Of a DNA stretch of 64,000 nucleotides, positions 54,029 to 62,427 are shown piece after piece (position 1 is the first letter of the stretch; each line of letters begins with the position of its first letter). Made by a program: the position numbers and the translations under genes. The notes beneath the pieces are model-generated. The model did no database searches. It saw only the letters and a list, made by a program, of their open reading frames with translations, and was not told where the DNA came from. Location of the stretch: positions 1 through 64,000 of the forward strand of contig JAFAYW010000294.1 in assembly GCA_019240125.1 (NCBI GenBank), written 5' to 3'. This stretch comes from Alphaproteobacteria bacterium. Lineage in GTDB: Bacteria > Pseudomonadota > Alphaproteobacteria > ATCC43930 > CGMCC-115725.

Positions 54029-55387
54029 TCAGCTTGCCGCGGCGTAGCGGCTGGCGGGGCGTTCGAGGCCGAGATTGTCGCGTAACGTCGGCCCCTCGTA
54101 ATCCTCGCGGAACAGGGCGCGGTTCTGCAATTCGGGGACGACCAGCTCGACAAAATCGCTGAGCCCGCCGGGCAAGGTCGCGGGGTGTACGAGAAACCCA
54201 TCAACGCCGTAATCGCGGAACCACTCTTCCATGTCGTCGGCGATCTCAACCGCGGAGCCGATCAGGGTGCGCTGTCCGCGCGCGCCGGCAAAGCGTTGAT
54301 ATAACTGACGGATCGTCAGTTTTTCCTCGTGTGCCCAGCGCAGCACGTTGTTCATTGAGGTCTTGCCGGCGAGTGTACCGTAATGGTCAGGAATATCCGG
54401 CAGAGGCCCATCGAGGTCGTATTCCGACAAGTCGAACCCGCCGACGGCGTTGGTCAATAATTCGATCCCGACATCAGGATGAATGCTCTGCTGCAGCCGC
54501 TCGTACTTTTCCAGCGCCTCTTGCTTGGTGCGTCCGACGATCGCGTTGAGCCCGGGCATAATTTTCAGCGCTTCCGGCGGTCTACCATAGCGCGCCATGC
54601 GGCCCTTCAGGTCGCGGTAGAATTCCTGCGCACCGGCCAGTGAATGCTGCGGCGTAAACACCCCTTCGGCAAAACGCGCAGCTACCTCGCGGCCCGTCTC
54701 CGAGGAGCCGGCCTGGAACAGTACGGGATGGCCTTGCGGTGACCGGGCCACGTTGAGCGGGCCGCGCACCGAAAAATGCTCACCCTTGTGGTTGAGATGA
54801 TGCAGTTTCGCCGGGTCGAAATAACGCCCGCTGGCGCGGTCCCGGACAAACGCGTCATCGTCCCAGCTGTCCCACAGCCCCTGCACGATTTCGACGAACT
54901 CGACGGCCCGGTCGTAGCGCTCCTCGTGCTCGTAATGCTGTTCGCGGCCGAAATTGAATGCCTCGGATATGTTTGACGAGGTAACGACGTTCCAGCCGGC
55001 ACGGCCGTTACTGATGTGGTCGAGCGAGGCGAATTTGCGGGCGATATGATAGGGCTCGTTGTAGCTGGTGGTTGCGGTGGCCACGACGCCGATATGGCTG
55101 GTGACCGCCGCTATCGCGGGCAACAGCGTCAGCGGGTCGAAATAGGCCATGTATTGCGGCCAGCGGCTCAGCGCCGACAATTTGCCGTCGCGGGTCGCGA
55201 CCGCGTCGGCGACAAACATCAGGTCGAACTTGCCGTGCTCGGCGATCTGCGCGATTTCGGCATAGTGCCGGAAATTGGTGCCGGCATCGATCTGGGCCTC
55301 AGGCTGCAGCCAGGCCGCGACATGGTTGCCAGTCGGATGAAAGAAGGCGCCGAGCTTCAGCTTTTCGCCACGGCGTTGGTCCCGCAT
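54029..55387 (-). CDS. LLM-class flavin monooxygenase (NtaA/SnaA/DszA family), copy 2
   Basis: The protein has 452 residues. KLKLGAFFHPTGNHVAAWL begins the barrel; FDLMFVADAV, TTSYNEPYHIARKFASLDHI and NGRAGWNVVTS are family motifs. RSPQGHPVLFQAGSSETGRE is the FMN-site segment. It requires FMNH2 from a partner reductase. ATG 55387 has GGAGGG at proper spacing; the 60 extra residues in the ORF track come from the DUF1989 gene region. It is the third gene after hpaB-like and DUF1989 on the same strand. It is only distantly similar to copy 1, so the two probably act on different substrates or steps. Confidence 0.92.
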   Translation of the reverse strand: MRDQRRGEKLKLGAFFHPTGNHVAAWLQPEAQIDAGTNFRHYAEIAQIAEHGKFDLMFVADAVATRDGKLSALSRWPQYMAYFDPLTLLPAIAAVTSHIGVVATATTSYNEPYHIARKFASLDHISNGRAGWNVVTSSNISEAFNFGREQHYEHEERYDRAVEFVEIVQGLWDSWDDDAFVRDRASGRYFDPAKLHHLNHKGEHFSVRGPLNVARSPQGHPVLFQAGSSETGREVAARFAEGVFTPQHSLAGAQEFYRDLKGRMARYGRPPEALKIMPGLNAIVGRTKQEALEKYERLQQSIHPDVGIELLTNAVGGFDLSEYDLDGPLPDIPDHYGTLAGKTSMNNVLRWAHEEKLTIRQLYQRFAGARGQRTLIGSAVEIADDMEEWFRDYGVDGFLVHPATLPGGLSDFVELVVPELQNRALFREDYEGPTLRDNLGLERPASRYAAAS

Positions 55388-55445
55388 CGCACCCTCCAAC
55401 GCAAATGCCTCCCGGCCGGTGCAAAACCAAGGCCAGAGTTTGGGC

Positions 55446-56036
55446 CTAGTCGAGTATCTCATAATGCGCGGCGGTGGGGTGGAGCGCGGTGCCGTTGATC
55501 GGAATGATGTCCTGCGGGCAGGCCGAGAAGGCGACGATGCAATCCATCTCTGCGCGCAACACCACAAAGCTGCCGGGCGTGCTGACCGGCGGCAGAAACT
55601 CGATGCGCTGCCCGTCGAGCACGGGGATGTTCATGAACAGATTGAGCGGCGATGGCGTCTCGGGCGGGGTCATCCCAAGCTCCGCCAGCCCCGCGGCCAG
55701 ATTGTCGGTACAGTTGTCGTGATACTCGGCGCAGCCGAGCAGTTCATAGCGCCACCGGTCGCAGGCCGCGATCAGGGTGTCGTGAATGCCGCCGGACGTG
55801 TCCTCCATGACCCGCAGGATCGGCCGGCGCCGATTGGTGACCAGCACATCACCGGGCTTGGGGATGATGTGTCCCATCGCGACGCGGCTGTGCTCCATCG
55901 ACATGAATTCCGCAATGTCGGCGGCGTTAAAGCCCCACGTATCGACGACTTGCTGACCGTGCGTGTTGATCACCTTCACGCGTTGCCCTGGGCGAACTCG
56001 CGCTGCCCTGCCGCGCCGCGCCGGTATCTCGATCAT
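55446..56036 (-). CDS. DUF1989 (urea carboxylase-associated) protein
   Basis: The protein has 196 residues. RVRPGQRVKVINTHGQQVVD, DTWGFNA, EFMSMEHSRVA and CTDNLAAGLAELGM are DUF1989 hallmarks; GTALHPTAAHYEIL closes the domain. The family occurs beside urea carboxylase and allophanate hydrolase genes and in nitrogen-compound catabolism; its exact activity is not known to me. ATG 56036 overlaps the stop of the HpaB-like gene (ATGA), so the two are translationally coupled. No urea carboxylase is nearby, which points to a substrate other than urea. Confidence 0.88.
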   Translation of the reverse strand: MIEIPARRGRAARVRPGQRVKVINTHGQQVVDTWGFNAADIAEFMSMEHSRVAMGHIIPKPGDVLVTNRRRPILRVMEDTSGGIHDTLIAACDRWRYELLGCAEYHDNCTDNLAAGLAELGMTPPETPSPLNLFMNIPVLDGQRIEFLPPVSTPGSFVVLRAEMDCIVAFSACPQDIIPINGTALHPTAAHYEILD

Positions 56037-57487
56037 GGCTGCTGCTCCTCGACGCGGTCGGACAGGCCAGCCGCGCGTTTGACGAAGTCAAGCGGGCCGC
56101 TGAAGTCGAAGGCGTTGTAGACTGCGTTCAGGTGATTGAAGTGCGGCGCCTGGGCAAATTGCACAAAGGTCAGGCGGTGACCGGCGTAGTCCGAGTTGAG
56201 CAGGTCGCGCGCAAAGGCCAGCAGTTTGCGGCGATCATCGGCGGCCCAGTTGTCGTTGAGCGTATAGAATTTTTCGAGCCACTCGCGCGGCCCGTCTTCG
56301 GTGAACGAGGCGGCGTTCGGTGTGACGCAGATCTGGCCGCCGCACAGTTCGCGGGCGATGTGCATCATTTGCGGCAGGTTGGCACAGGCATGCACCCGCC
56401 CGGCATAAAGCAGCGACTGGTGCGGCATCAGAAGGCCGCCGGGGCTGCGTTGCGCTTGCGCGATCGCCGCGATCAGATGCGCGTTGATGCCCTCGCGATA
56501 GCACACCAGGTCGGCCAGCTTTTCGCGCACCGCCTGCAGTTTGTCGAGGCCGGTCTGGCGCGCATTCCATAGCGCCGCACCGATCAGCATGTCGGCGCTG
56601 TAGAGGATGCGCAGCGTGTAAGGAAAGGCCGAATAACGGTGCAATGTGCCGCGGATATACGCGGCCGCCCGGGTATGCCGATAGAAGAAAACGTCCTCCC
56701 AAGGGACCAGCACATTGTCGAATACGACCAGCGTATCGACTTCGTCGAAGCGGCTGGCGAGCGGGTAATCGGCGGCACTGCCGCGCCCGGCAAAGCTCGA
56801 CCGGCAGAGATGTTTCACCCCTGGCGCGCCCATCCTGACGATGCAGCCGACCGCGTAATTCGAGAGTTGCTCGTCGCTCCAGGCACCGATCGTGGGTTTC
56901 AGAAACGCCTGATCGGCATAGGAGGCGGCCGTTTCGTATTTGGCGCCGCGCAGGATGATGCCGGCGTCAGTCTCCTTCGCGACATGCACCATCATGTCGG
57001 GGTCCTGGTCCTGCGGCCGTTTCGAGCGGTCGCCCTTCGGATCGGTATTGGCCGAGACATGGAAGATGTCGTCCTCCAATACACGGCTGATATGACGCTC
57101 GATATTGTCGCCAAACCGCGGGTCGATCTGGTTGAGCACGCCGCGCCCGTCGAATAGCGACCACATCTCGCCGACCGTCTCGTCGCCGACCCGGGTGACG
57201 ACGCCGCCGATATCGTTGAGATAGTGGTCGAGCGCCCGCCACTTCTCGTGCCAGTGCTCCTGCTCGGTCGGCGGGCGCAGCAGTGTCGAACAGGTTTCAC
57301 CGGCCTTCTCGAAGGTCATCACCGGCTTCGAGGCCGCCTCGTGCGCCATGTCATACATGCGCGCCTTGGCATCGACGATCGGCCTGAAGGCCGTATGCGA
57401 CGTCACGTCCCTGACCCGCTCGCCGTCGATCCAGATCTCGCGGCCGTCGCGTAATCCGGCGCGGTACTGCTCCCCGGTTCTGATCAC
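56033..57487 (-). CDS. HpaB-family flavin-dependent oxygenase component
   Basis: The protein has 484 residues from GTG 57487, which has a GGAG site and begins VIRTGEQYRAGLRDGREIWI, the standard family N-terminus. AWSDEQLSNYAVGC, FDEVDTLVVFDNVLVPWEDV and HQSLLYAGRVHACANLP follow. This is an acyl-CoA-dehydrogenase-like oxygenase that uses FADH2 from a separate reductase (HpaC type) to hydroxylate phenols or related rings. The first 200 or so residues of the ORF track entry are out-of-gene sequence. It heads a minus-strand operon with DUF1989 and an LLM monooxygenase, divergent from an ABC importer operon. No HpaC-like gene is present. Confidence 0.9.
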   Translation of the reverse strand: MIRTGEQYRAGLRDGREIWIDGERVRDVTSHTAFRPIVDAKARMYDMAHEAASKPVMTFEKAGETCSTLLRPPTEQEHWHEKWRALDHYLNDIGGVVTRVGDETVGEMWSLFDGRGVLNQIDPRFGDNIERHISRVLEDDIFHVSANTDPKGDRSKRPQDQDPDMMVHVAKETDAGIILRGAKYETAASYADQAFLKPTIGAWSDEQLSNYAVGCIVRMGAPGVKHLCRSSFAGRGSAADYPLASRFDEVDTLVVFDNVLVPWEDVFFYRHTRAAAYIRGTLHRYSAFPYTLRILYSADMLIGAALWNARQTGLDKLQAVREKLADLVCYREGINAHLIAAIAQAQRSPGGLLMPHQSLLYAGRVHACANLPQMMHIARELCGGQICVTPNAASFTEDGPREWLEKFYTLNDNWAADDRRKLLAFARDLLNSDYAGHRLTFVQFAQAPHFNHLNAVYNAFDFSGPLDFVKRAAGLSDRVEEQQP

Positions 57488-57682
57488 GTCGCTCTCCGCT
57501 CGCGCTTCACTGCAACAGTGCTGTGCAAAGCATGCGCCTGTTGCGGATTTCCTGAGCAGCCGCAGCACGGAAGCGCGCCGGTGCGAGTGGCATGCCGCTT
57601 GCCAGCTAGCGCCCGAGCAGGGGCGGTAAGCCCGGTGGCGGCTGCGGCGAACAACAACGGAAGTCATCGACGGAGTGGATGG

Positions 57683-58486
57683 ATGGTAGTGCGCGCGCTG
57701 TCGCTGGTTCTTGGTCTGGTGGTCTTCACGATGGGAGCGACGCTCAGCCGGGCGCAAAGCGTTGAGACGGTCGACAAGGGCAAGCTCACCTGGGGCAGCG
57801 CGGCGACGTTTCCGCCTTTTGAGTCGATGGATAACGGCAAGGCCGTCGGCTTTGACATCGATGTGATGGATGCGATCGCCACAAAAATGAAGGTGACGTC
57901 CGCGATCAATCTGATGGAGTTCAAGGGGCTGATCCCCGCCGTACTCGGCAACCGGATCGATGCGATCGCCAGCGGGATGTACATCAACCCGGAACGCTCG
58001 CAGGTGGTGGATTTCGTCCCCTACCTGAAGGTCGGCAATCAGATGCTTGTGGCTAAAGGCAATCCGCTGCATCTGAGCACGCCGCAGGATTTGTGCGGCC
58101 ATAAACTCGCCGCGCCGGTCGGTACGATATACGAGAAGAACGCGCAGGCATTGGCTGCGGAGTGTCAGTCGGGCAGCAAGCCGGTGCTGACCGTGCTGAG
58201 CCTGCCCTCGACCGCGGCCGGTGCCTTCGCCCTCAAGGAGGGGCGGGCGGAAGCCATCATCGCCTCAACGCCCACGGTCGTTGCGCTGATCAAGGACTCG
58301 CCGGACGCGTTCGAAACGGCGGGCGATGTCTTCGACAACAATACCTTGCTCGGTATTGGTCTGCCAAAAGGTAAACCGGGGCTTAAAGACGCGGTCGACA
58401 CTGCCTTCAAGGCGATGGTTGCAGACGGCACCTACGCCAGTCTGCTCAAGAAATACAATTTTCCGGCTAGCAGTTCGCTGTTTTGA
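57683..58486 (+). CDS. Amino-acid-type ABC transporter binding protein, copy 1
   Basis: The protein has 267 residues. The signal peptide (ALSLVLGLVVFTMGATLSRA) is followed by the SBP type II fold with LTWGSAATFPPFESMDNGK, VGFDIDVMDAIA and LIPAVLGNRIDAIASGMYI. It captures a polar amino-acid-like ligand in the periplasm. ATG 57683 follows CGGAGTGG. It is first in a five-gene operon: two binding proteins, permease, ATPase and an Fe/2-oxoglutarate oxygenase. The next gene is a clear duplicate. CxxxC-type cysteines around DLCGHK and AAECQSG are shared by both copies and may form a disulfide. Confidence 0.92.
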   Translation: MVVRALSLVLGLVVFTMGATLSRAQSVETVDKGKLTWGSAATFPPFESMDNGKAVGFDIDVMDAIATKMKVTSAINLMEFKGLIPAVLGNRIDAIASGMYINPERSQVVDFVPYLKVGNQMLVAKGNPLHLSTPQDLCGHKLAAPVGTIYEKNAQALAAECQSGSKPVLTVLSLPSTAAGAFALKEGRAEAIIASTPTVVALIKDSPDAFETAGDVFDNNTLLGIGLPKGKPGLKDAVDTAFKAMVADGTYASLLKKYNFPASSSLF

Positions 58487-58535
58487 GTGCTTGCGGACAG
58501 ACCTCGCCACCAACCGAAGCCACCAACCGAAGAAG

Positions 58536-59351
58536 ATGGGAATGCTTGCTCGCCGCTTGAGTGTCATGAGTGCCGTCCTGTTCGTCGGCGCAATCTCCGC
58601 CATGCCCGCACGGGCGCAAACCTCCCTCGGCCTGATCGACCCGGCGAAACTCACCTGGGGCAACACCGGGGCGTTTCCGCCCTTTGAAGCGCTCGATAAC
58701 GGAAAGCCGATCGGGTTCGATATCGATCTTGTCGATGCGCTGCGGGCCAGGCTGAATTTGCAATCGGCGCCCGTCATGATCGACTTCAAGGGGCTGATCC
58801 CGGCGCTCCTGGGCGGTAGGCTCGATGCGATCGTCAGCGGTGTTTACATCAATCCGGAACGCAGCCAGGTCATCGATCTGATCCCGTATCTTCGGATTGG
58901 CGACTACATCACGGTGCCCAAGGGGAACCCCCTGCATCTCGCGAAACTCCTCGATCTTTGCGGCCACAAGATCGCCGCGGCGGTCGGCACGATTTTCGAA
59001 AAGCAGGCCCAGAAACTCGCGGCGGATTGCAAGACCGCCGGCCAGCCAGACCTGACGATCATCAGCCCGCCCGCCACCCCGGCCAGCGTCCTGATGCTCA
59101 AGGAAGGGCGTGCCGACGCAATCATCGTCCCCGTGCCGACGGCACTGGAGTTGATGAAGGGAACGCCCGGAGTCTTCGAGACGGCGGGTGAAGCGATCGA
59201 CAACAACACGCTGCTTGGCATTGGCGTCGCCAAAGGCAGGCCGGCGTTGAAGGAGGCGCTGGAGACCGCGCTCAAGGCCGTCGTCGCCGATGGCACATAC
59301 GGAAAGATCATCGAGAAATACGGGCTGCCTAAATCGAGCTCATTGTTCTGA
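58536..59351 (+). CDS. Amino-acid-type ABC transporter binding protein, copy 2
   Basis: The protein has 271 residues with a signal peptide (AVLFVGAISAMPARAQ). LTWGNTGAFPPFEALDNGK, IGFDIDLVDALRARL and LIPALLGGRLDAIVSGVYI align directly with copy 1, and YINPERSQV and CGHK are identical. About half of the residues appear shared. It should bind a related but perhaps not identical ligand. ATG 58536 is 49 bases after the stop of copy 1; the ORF track start lies inside that gene. Both proteins probably feed the single permease downstream. Confidence 0.92.
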   Translation: MGMLARRLSVMSAVLFVGAISAMPARAQTSLGLIDPAKLTWGNTGAFPPFEALDNGKPIGFDIDLVDALRARLNLQSAPVMIDFKGLIPALLGGRLDAIVSGVYINPERSQVIDLIPYLRIGDYITVPKGNPLHLAKLLDLCGHKIAAAVGTIFEKQAQKLAADCKTAGQPDLTIISPPATPASVLMLKEGRADAIIVPVPTALELMKGTPGVFETAGEAIDNNTLLGIGVAKGRPALKEALETALKAVVADGTYGKIIEKYGLPKSSSLF

Positions 59352-59378
59352 GACTGAGAGACGACACGGAGTCTGCAC

Positions 59379-60107
59379 ATGTCGATTTTCTCGCCGCATA
59401 TGCTGTTGGACTACCTGTTCAGCTTCAATTTCGCGCACGCCGCGCTGGTGACACTCTGGATCAGCCTGGCGTCGTTGCTGTGCGGCATGCTGATTGGGCT
59501 AACGCTCGCGGCGGGGCAGGAGGTGCCGTCACGTGCCGTCCGTGGCGTCATCATGTTCTATCTCTGGTTGTACCGCGGCACCCCGGTACTGTTGCAATTG
59601 GTATTTGCCTTCAACGTATTGCCGCTGTTCGGAATCGTGTTGCCGGCTTACGCATGCGCCGTCCTTGCTCTTGGGCTCAACGAGGGCGCCTACATGACCG
59701 AGATCATGCGCTCCGGCATTCGCGCCGTCGGCCCCGGCCAGCGGGTCGCGGCGCGCGCCCTTGGCATGGAGGAGCGGCAGATCATGCTGTGGGTGGTGTT
59801 GCCGCAAGCGCTGCGTATCGTCATTCCGCCAATCGGCAACCAGTTCAACGGCATGCTGAAACTGTCGGCCCTGGTGTCGGTGATCGGGGTGCAGGAACTG
59901 CTTCTGATCGCTGACCAGACCGCCTCGATGAACTTCCGCTTCCTCGAGACCCTGACCGTCGCCGGCCTCTACTACCTGGCGATGACGACGGTTCTGATGA
60001 TCATCCAGGGCTTTATCGAACAGCTCTGTCAGCGCCGGCGCGGCCGCACGCCGGTGCGGTCGGCCTTCAGGCTGCTTTCGCCCGCCAATCTCGGGATTGT
60101 CCGGTGA
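59379..60107 (+). CDS. Amino-acid-type ABC transporter permease
   Basis: The protein has 242 residues with about five membrane helices. LWLYRGTPVLLQLVF and the EAA loop GIRAVGPGQRVAARALGME are characteristic of the HisM/GlnP group. A single permease gene implies a homodimer. ATG 59379 has CGGAG upstream. It overlaps the ATPase gene by GTGA, so the pair is translationally coupled. Confidence 0.92.
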   Translation: MSIFSPHMLLDYLFSFNFAHAALVTLWISLASLLCGMLIGLTLAAGQEVPSRAVRGVIMFYLWLYRGTPVLLQLVFAFNVLPLFGIVLPAYACAVLALGLNEGAYMTEIMRSGIRAVGPGQRVAARALGMEERQIMLWVVLPQALRIVIPPIGNQFNGMLKLSALVSVIGVQELLLIADQTASMNFRFLETLTVAGLYYLAMTTVLMIIQGFIEQLCQRRRGRTPVRSAFRLLSPANLGIVR

Positions 60108-60853
60108 CGGTGCTGCTCGAAGGCACGGCCATTTGGAAAAGCTATGGTGACGATGAGGTTTTGAGGGGCGTTGACCTCAAGGTTCGCGAGGGCGAGTGCC
60201 TGGTGTTGATCGGACCGTCCGGGTCGGGCAAATCGACCTTGTTGCGGTGCCTTAATCTGCTGGAGCCGATCTCCTCCGGCAGCATCCTGTTTCGCGGTCA
60301 GGAGATCGCTGGTCTGCGCCGCGCCGCGGCGGCCGAGGTACGGCAGCATATCGGCATGGTGTTCCAGAGCTTTGAGCTGTTTCAGCACCTCTCAGCGGCC
60401 GACAATATCGCCTTGGCGCCGATCAAGGTGCGCAATGCGCCGCCCACCGAGGCACGCGATCTGGCGCGGCACCTGCTGCGCAAGGTGCATTTGCCCGACA
60501 AGGCCGAGATGTTCCCTGACGAATTGTCGGGCGGACAGCAGCAACGGGTAGCGATCGCCCGCGCGCTGGCAATGCAGCCCGCCCTGATGCTGTACGACGA
60601 GCCGACCAGTGCGCTCGACCCCGAGACGGTGGGTGAGGTGCTGGACGTGATGCAGGAACTTGCGGAAGACGGCATGACGAGTATCGTCGTTACGCACGAA
60701 ATGAGCTTTGCGCGGCGCGCCGCCGACAACGTCATCTTTCTCGATGGCGGCAAGATCGCGCATCGCGGGACGACCGAAGAATTCTTTGGGGACAACGTCC
60801 CCGAGCGAGTGGCGCGTTTTCTCGGCCGAATTTCCCGCGAAGCCGTGGCGTAG
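60104..60853 (+). CDS. Amino-acid-type ABC transporter ATPase
   Basis: The protein has 249 residues. Walker A GPSGSGKSTLLRCLN, Q-loop GMVFQSFELFQHL, signature LSGGQQQRVAIARALA, Walker B LMLYDEPTSALDP and the switch VVTHEMSFA are all intact, as in GlnQ/HisP. It energises uptake through the upstream permease. It starts with GTG in a GTGA overlap. The next gene begins 10 bases after its stop. Confidence 0.94.
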   Translation: MTVLLEGTAIWKSYGDDEVLRGVDLKVREGECLVLIGPSGSGKSTLLRCLNLLEPISSGSILFRGQEIAGLRRAAAAEVRQHIGMVFQSFELFQHLSAADNIALAPIKVRNAPPTEARDLARHLLRKVHLPDKAEMFPDELSGGQQQRVAIARALAMQPALMLYDEPTSALDPETVGEVLDVMQELAEDGMTSIVVTHEMSFARRAADNVIFLDGGKIAHRGTTEEFFGDNVPERVARFLGRISREAVA

Positions 60854-60863
60854 GGAGGGCAGG

Positions 60864-61940
60864 GTGCTGGATACGGCATTGCAGCTTATCGAAGGCCCTG
60901 CCGCCTGGCATGGTTCCGACCTTGCCGCCGACCCCTCCTGGCGCCGCACGCTGACCGCGGACGAGATCGGGGGGCTGGAACGGGCCGTCGCAGCCGCGGA
61001 GGCGCGAGGTATCGGCCCAACCGGCTTCGCCGCCGACGAATTCCCCGTACCGGAATTGCGGCCGGCCTTGCAGTGGCTCGCCGACCGGCTGGAACGTGGC
61101 CCGGGGGTGGCGAGGCTCAGCGGCATCCCGGTGGACCGCCTGCCGCGCGAGCGGCTGCAGCGTTTGTTCTGGGGGTTGTGCGTCAATCTCGGGACGCCGA
61201 TGTATCAGACTGCGGCTGGCGAAATCCTCGGCGAGGTCAAAGACGAGACCGGCACCGGCGCGGCATTGACCTATGACGGTCCCGGCCCGCTCAAATCGGC
61301 CCGCACCATCGCGCGCTCGACCGGCCCGCTGCGTTTCCACACCGATAAGACCGATATCATCTGCCTGCTCTGCGCCAGCAATGGCATCGCCGGCGGGCTC
61401 TCCAAGGTCGTCTCGAGCGTCACGATCCACAATGAGATTGCGCGCCGCCGCCCCGATCTGCTGCGCGTGCTCTACGAGCCCTACTGGCGCATGCGGCCCT
61501 ATGACGAGGAGGGCGATAGCGAGCGCGACGACCGCACCTTCCCGATGCCGGTTTTCGCGCGGGGGCCCGACGGCAGCTTCACCAGCCAGTATTCCCGCAC
61601 CTATATCAGTCAGGCGCAGGAAATCGCGAGCGTGCCGCGCCTCACCCCGGCACAGACCGAGGCGATGGATCTATTGCATGCGATTGGTGAGGAAGTGTGC
61701 CTGCAGATGCCGTTCGAGCCGGGCGACATCCAGTTCATGAACCAGCACGTCACCTATCATGGCCGCACCAGCTTCACCGACGATCCGGCCGCGGGCGCGC
61801 ATCGCGTCTTGATGCGCATCTGGCTGTCGGCCCCGTTCACACGGCCGTTGCCGGAAGGCCATACCGTGCAATGGGGCAATATCGCCGCCGGTGCTCTGCG
61901 CGGCGGAGCCGTCGCCGGCAAAAGTGCAGTAACCCGTTGA
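60864..61940 (+). CDS. TauD-like Fe/2-oxoglutarate oxygenase, copy 3
   Basis: The protein has 358 residues from GTG 60864, which has GGGAGGG nearby; the ORF track start is inside the ATPase gene. LRFHTDKTDIICLLC gives the HxD ligands, MNQHVTYHGRTSF the distal His, and AHRVLMRIWLSAPFTRPLPE the cofactor Arg. It resembles the protein at 52643-53737 in motif spacing and C-terminus. As the last gene of the importer operon it probably oxidises the imported compound. The substrate is not evident. Confidence 0.88.
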   Translation: MLDTALQLIEGPAAWHGSDLAADPSWRRTLTADEIGGLERAVAAAEARGIGPTGFAADEFPVPELRPALQWLADRLERGPGVARLSGIPVDRLPRERLQRLFWGLCVNLGTPMYQTAAGEILGEVKDETGTGAALTYDGPGPLKSARTIARSTGPLRFHTDKTDIICLLCASNGIAGGLSKVVSSVTIHNEIARRRPDLLRVLYEPYWRMRPYDEEGDSERDDRTFPMPVFARGPDGSFTSQYSRTYISQAQEIASVPRLTPAQTEAMDLLHAIGEEVCLQMPFEPGDIQFMNQHVTYHGRTSFTDDPAAGAHRVLMRIWLSAPFTRPLPEGHTVQWGNIAAGALRGGAVAGKSAVTR

Positions 61941-61958
61941 ATACGTGCCGATAAAAAA

Positions 61959-61982
61959 GAAGGCCGCCATCGGGCGGCCTTC
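61959..61982 (-). terminator. Rho-independent terminator of the VOC gene
   Basis: GAAGGCCGCC and GGCGGCCTTC form a perfect 10-bp stem with a four-base loop. On the minus strand it is followed by TTTTTTAT, so it is a classic intrinsic terminator for the gene at 62008-62376. On the plus strand it may also stop the importer operon, though without a T-tract. Confidence 0.92.
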
Positions 61983-62007
61983 GGCGTTAAGCGCGTCGGA
62001 AATCAGC

Positions 62008-62376
62008 TCACGGACGGGCCACACCAACCAGCTTATTGCCGTCGGGATCACGCAGATAGGCGAGGAAAGCGCCATTGGCGCGCACGCCCGGCGGATCCTC
62101 GATCGAGGTGCCACCATTCGCGACGCCAGCCTTGTGCCACGCCTCTGCCTGAGCCGCGTCCTTCATCGAAAACCCGATCGTGCCGCCATTGGCGTTACAG
62201 GCCGGCTTCCCGTCGATCGGCTTCGATACCATGAAGCGGCCGCCGTTATGCGAGTAGGCGAGGCGGCCCCTTGCGTCCTCGGTGGCCGGTTGAGCGCCCA
62301 TCGCGGTAAACAGCGCATCGTAGAATTTCTTTGATCGAGCGATGTCGTTACTGCCGATCATAATGTGGCTGAACAT
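62008..62376 (-). CDS. VOC-family (glyoxalase/extradiol-like) protein
   Basis: This 122-residue single vicinal-oxygen-chelate domain begins MFSHIMIGSNDIARSKKFYD. It contains MVSKPIDGKPA and GTIGFSMKDAAQAEAWHKAG, and ends with YLRDPDGNKLVGV. The pattern His...(His)...Glu is only partly visible, so a metal-dependent activity is not assured. Such proteins serve as isomerases, lyases, dioxygenases or drug-binding proteins. A strong terminator follows. It lies between the importer operon and the CmcJ-like gene. Confidence 0.88.
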   Translation of the reverse strand: MFSHIMIGSNDIARSKKFYDALFTAMGAQPATEDARGRLAYSHNGGRFMVSKPIDGKPACNANGGTIGFSMKDAAQAEAWHKAGVANGGTSIEDPPGVRANGAFLAYLRDPDGNKLVGVARP

Positions 62377-62427
62377 TCTGTTCTCTCCTCTTCAGAAAAA
62401 GGCATAGGCCCGGAAAAAGGCGTAGGC

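Noticed and set aside
54020-54050. GTAGCTCAGCTTGCCGCGG, tRNA D-arm-like
   Set aside because: It overlaps the end of the LLM monooxygenase gene and lacks the other tRNA parts.
57488-58102. N-terminal 205-residue extension of the HpaB-like ORF
   Set aside because: It runs antisense through the first binding-protein gene; the GTG at 57487 with GGAG starts the conserved protein.
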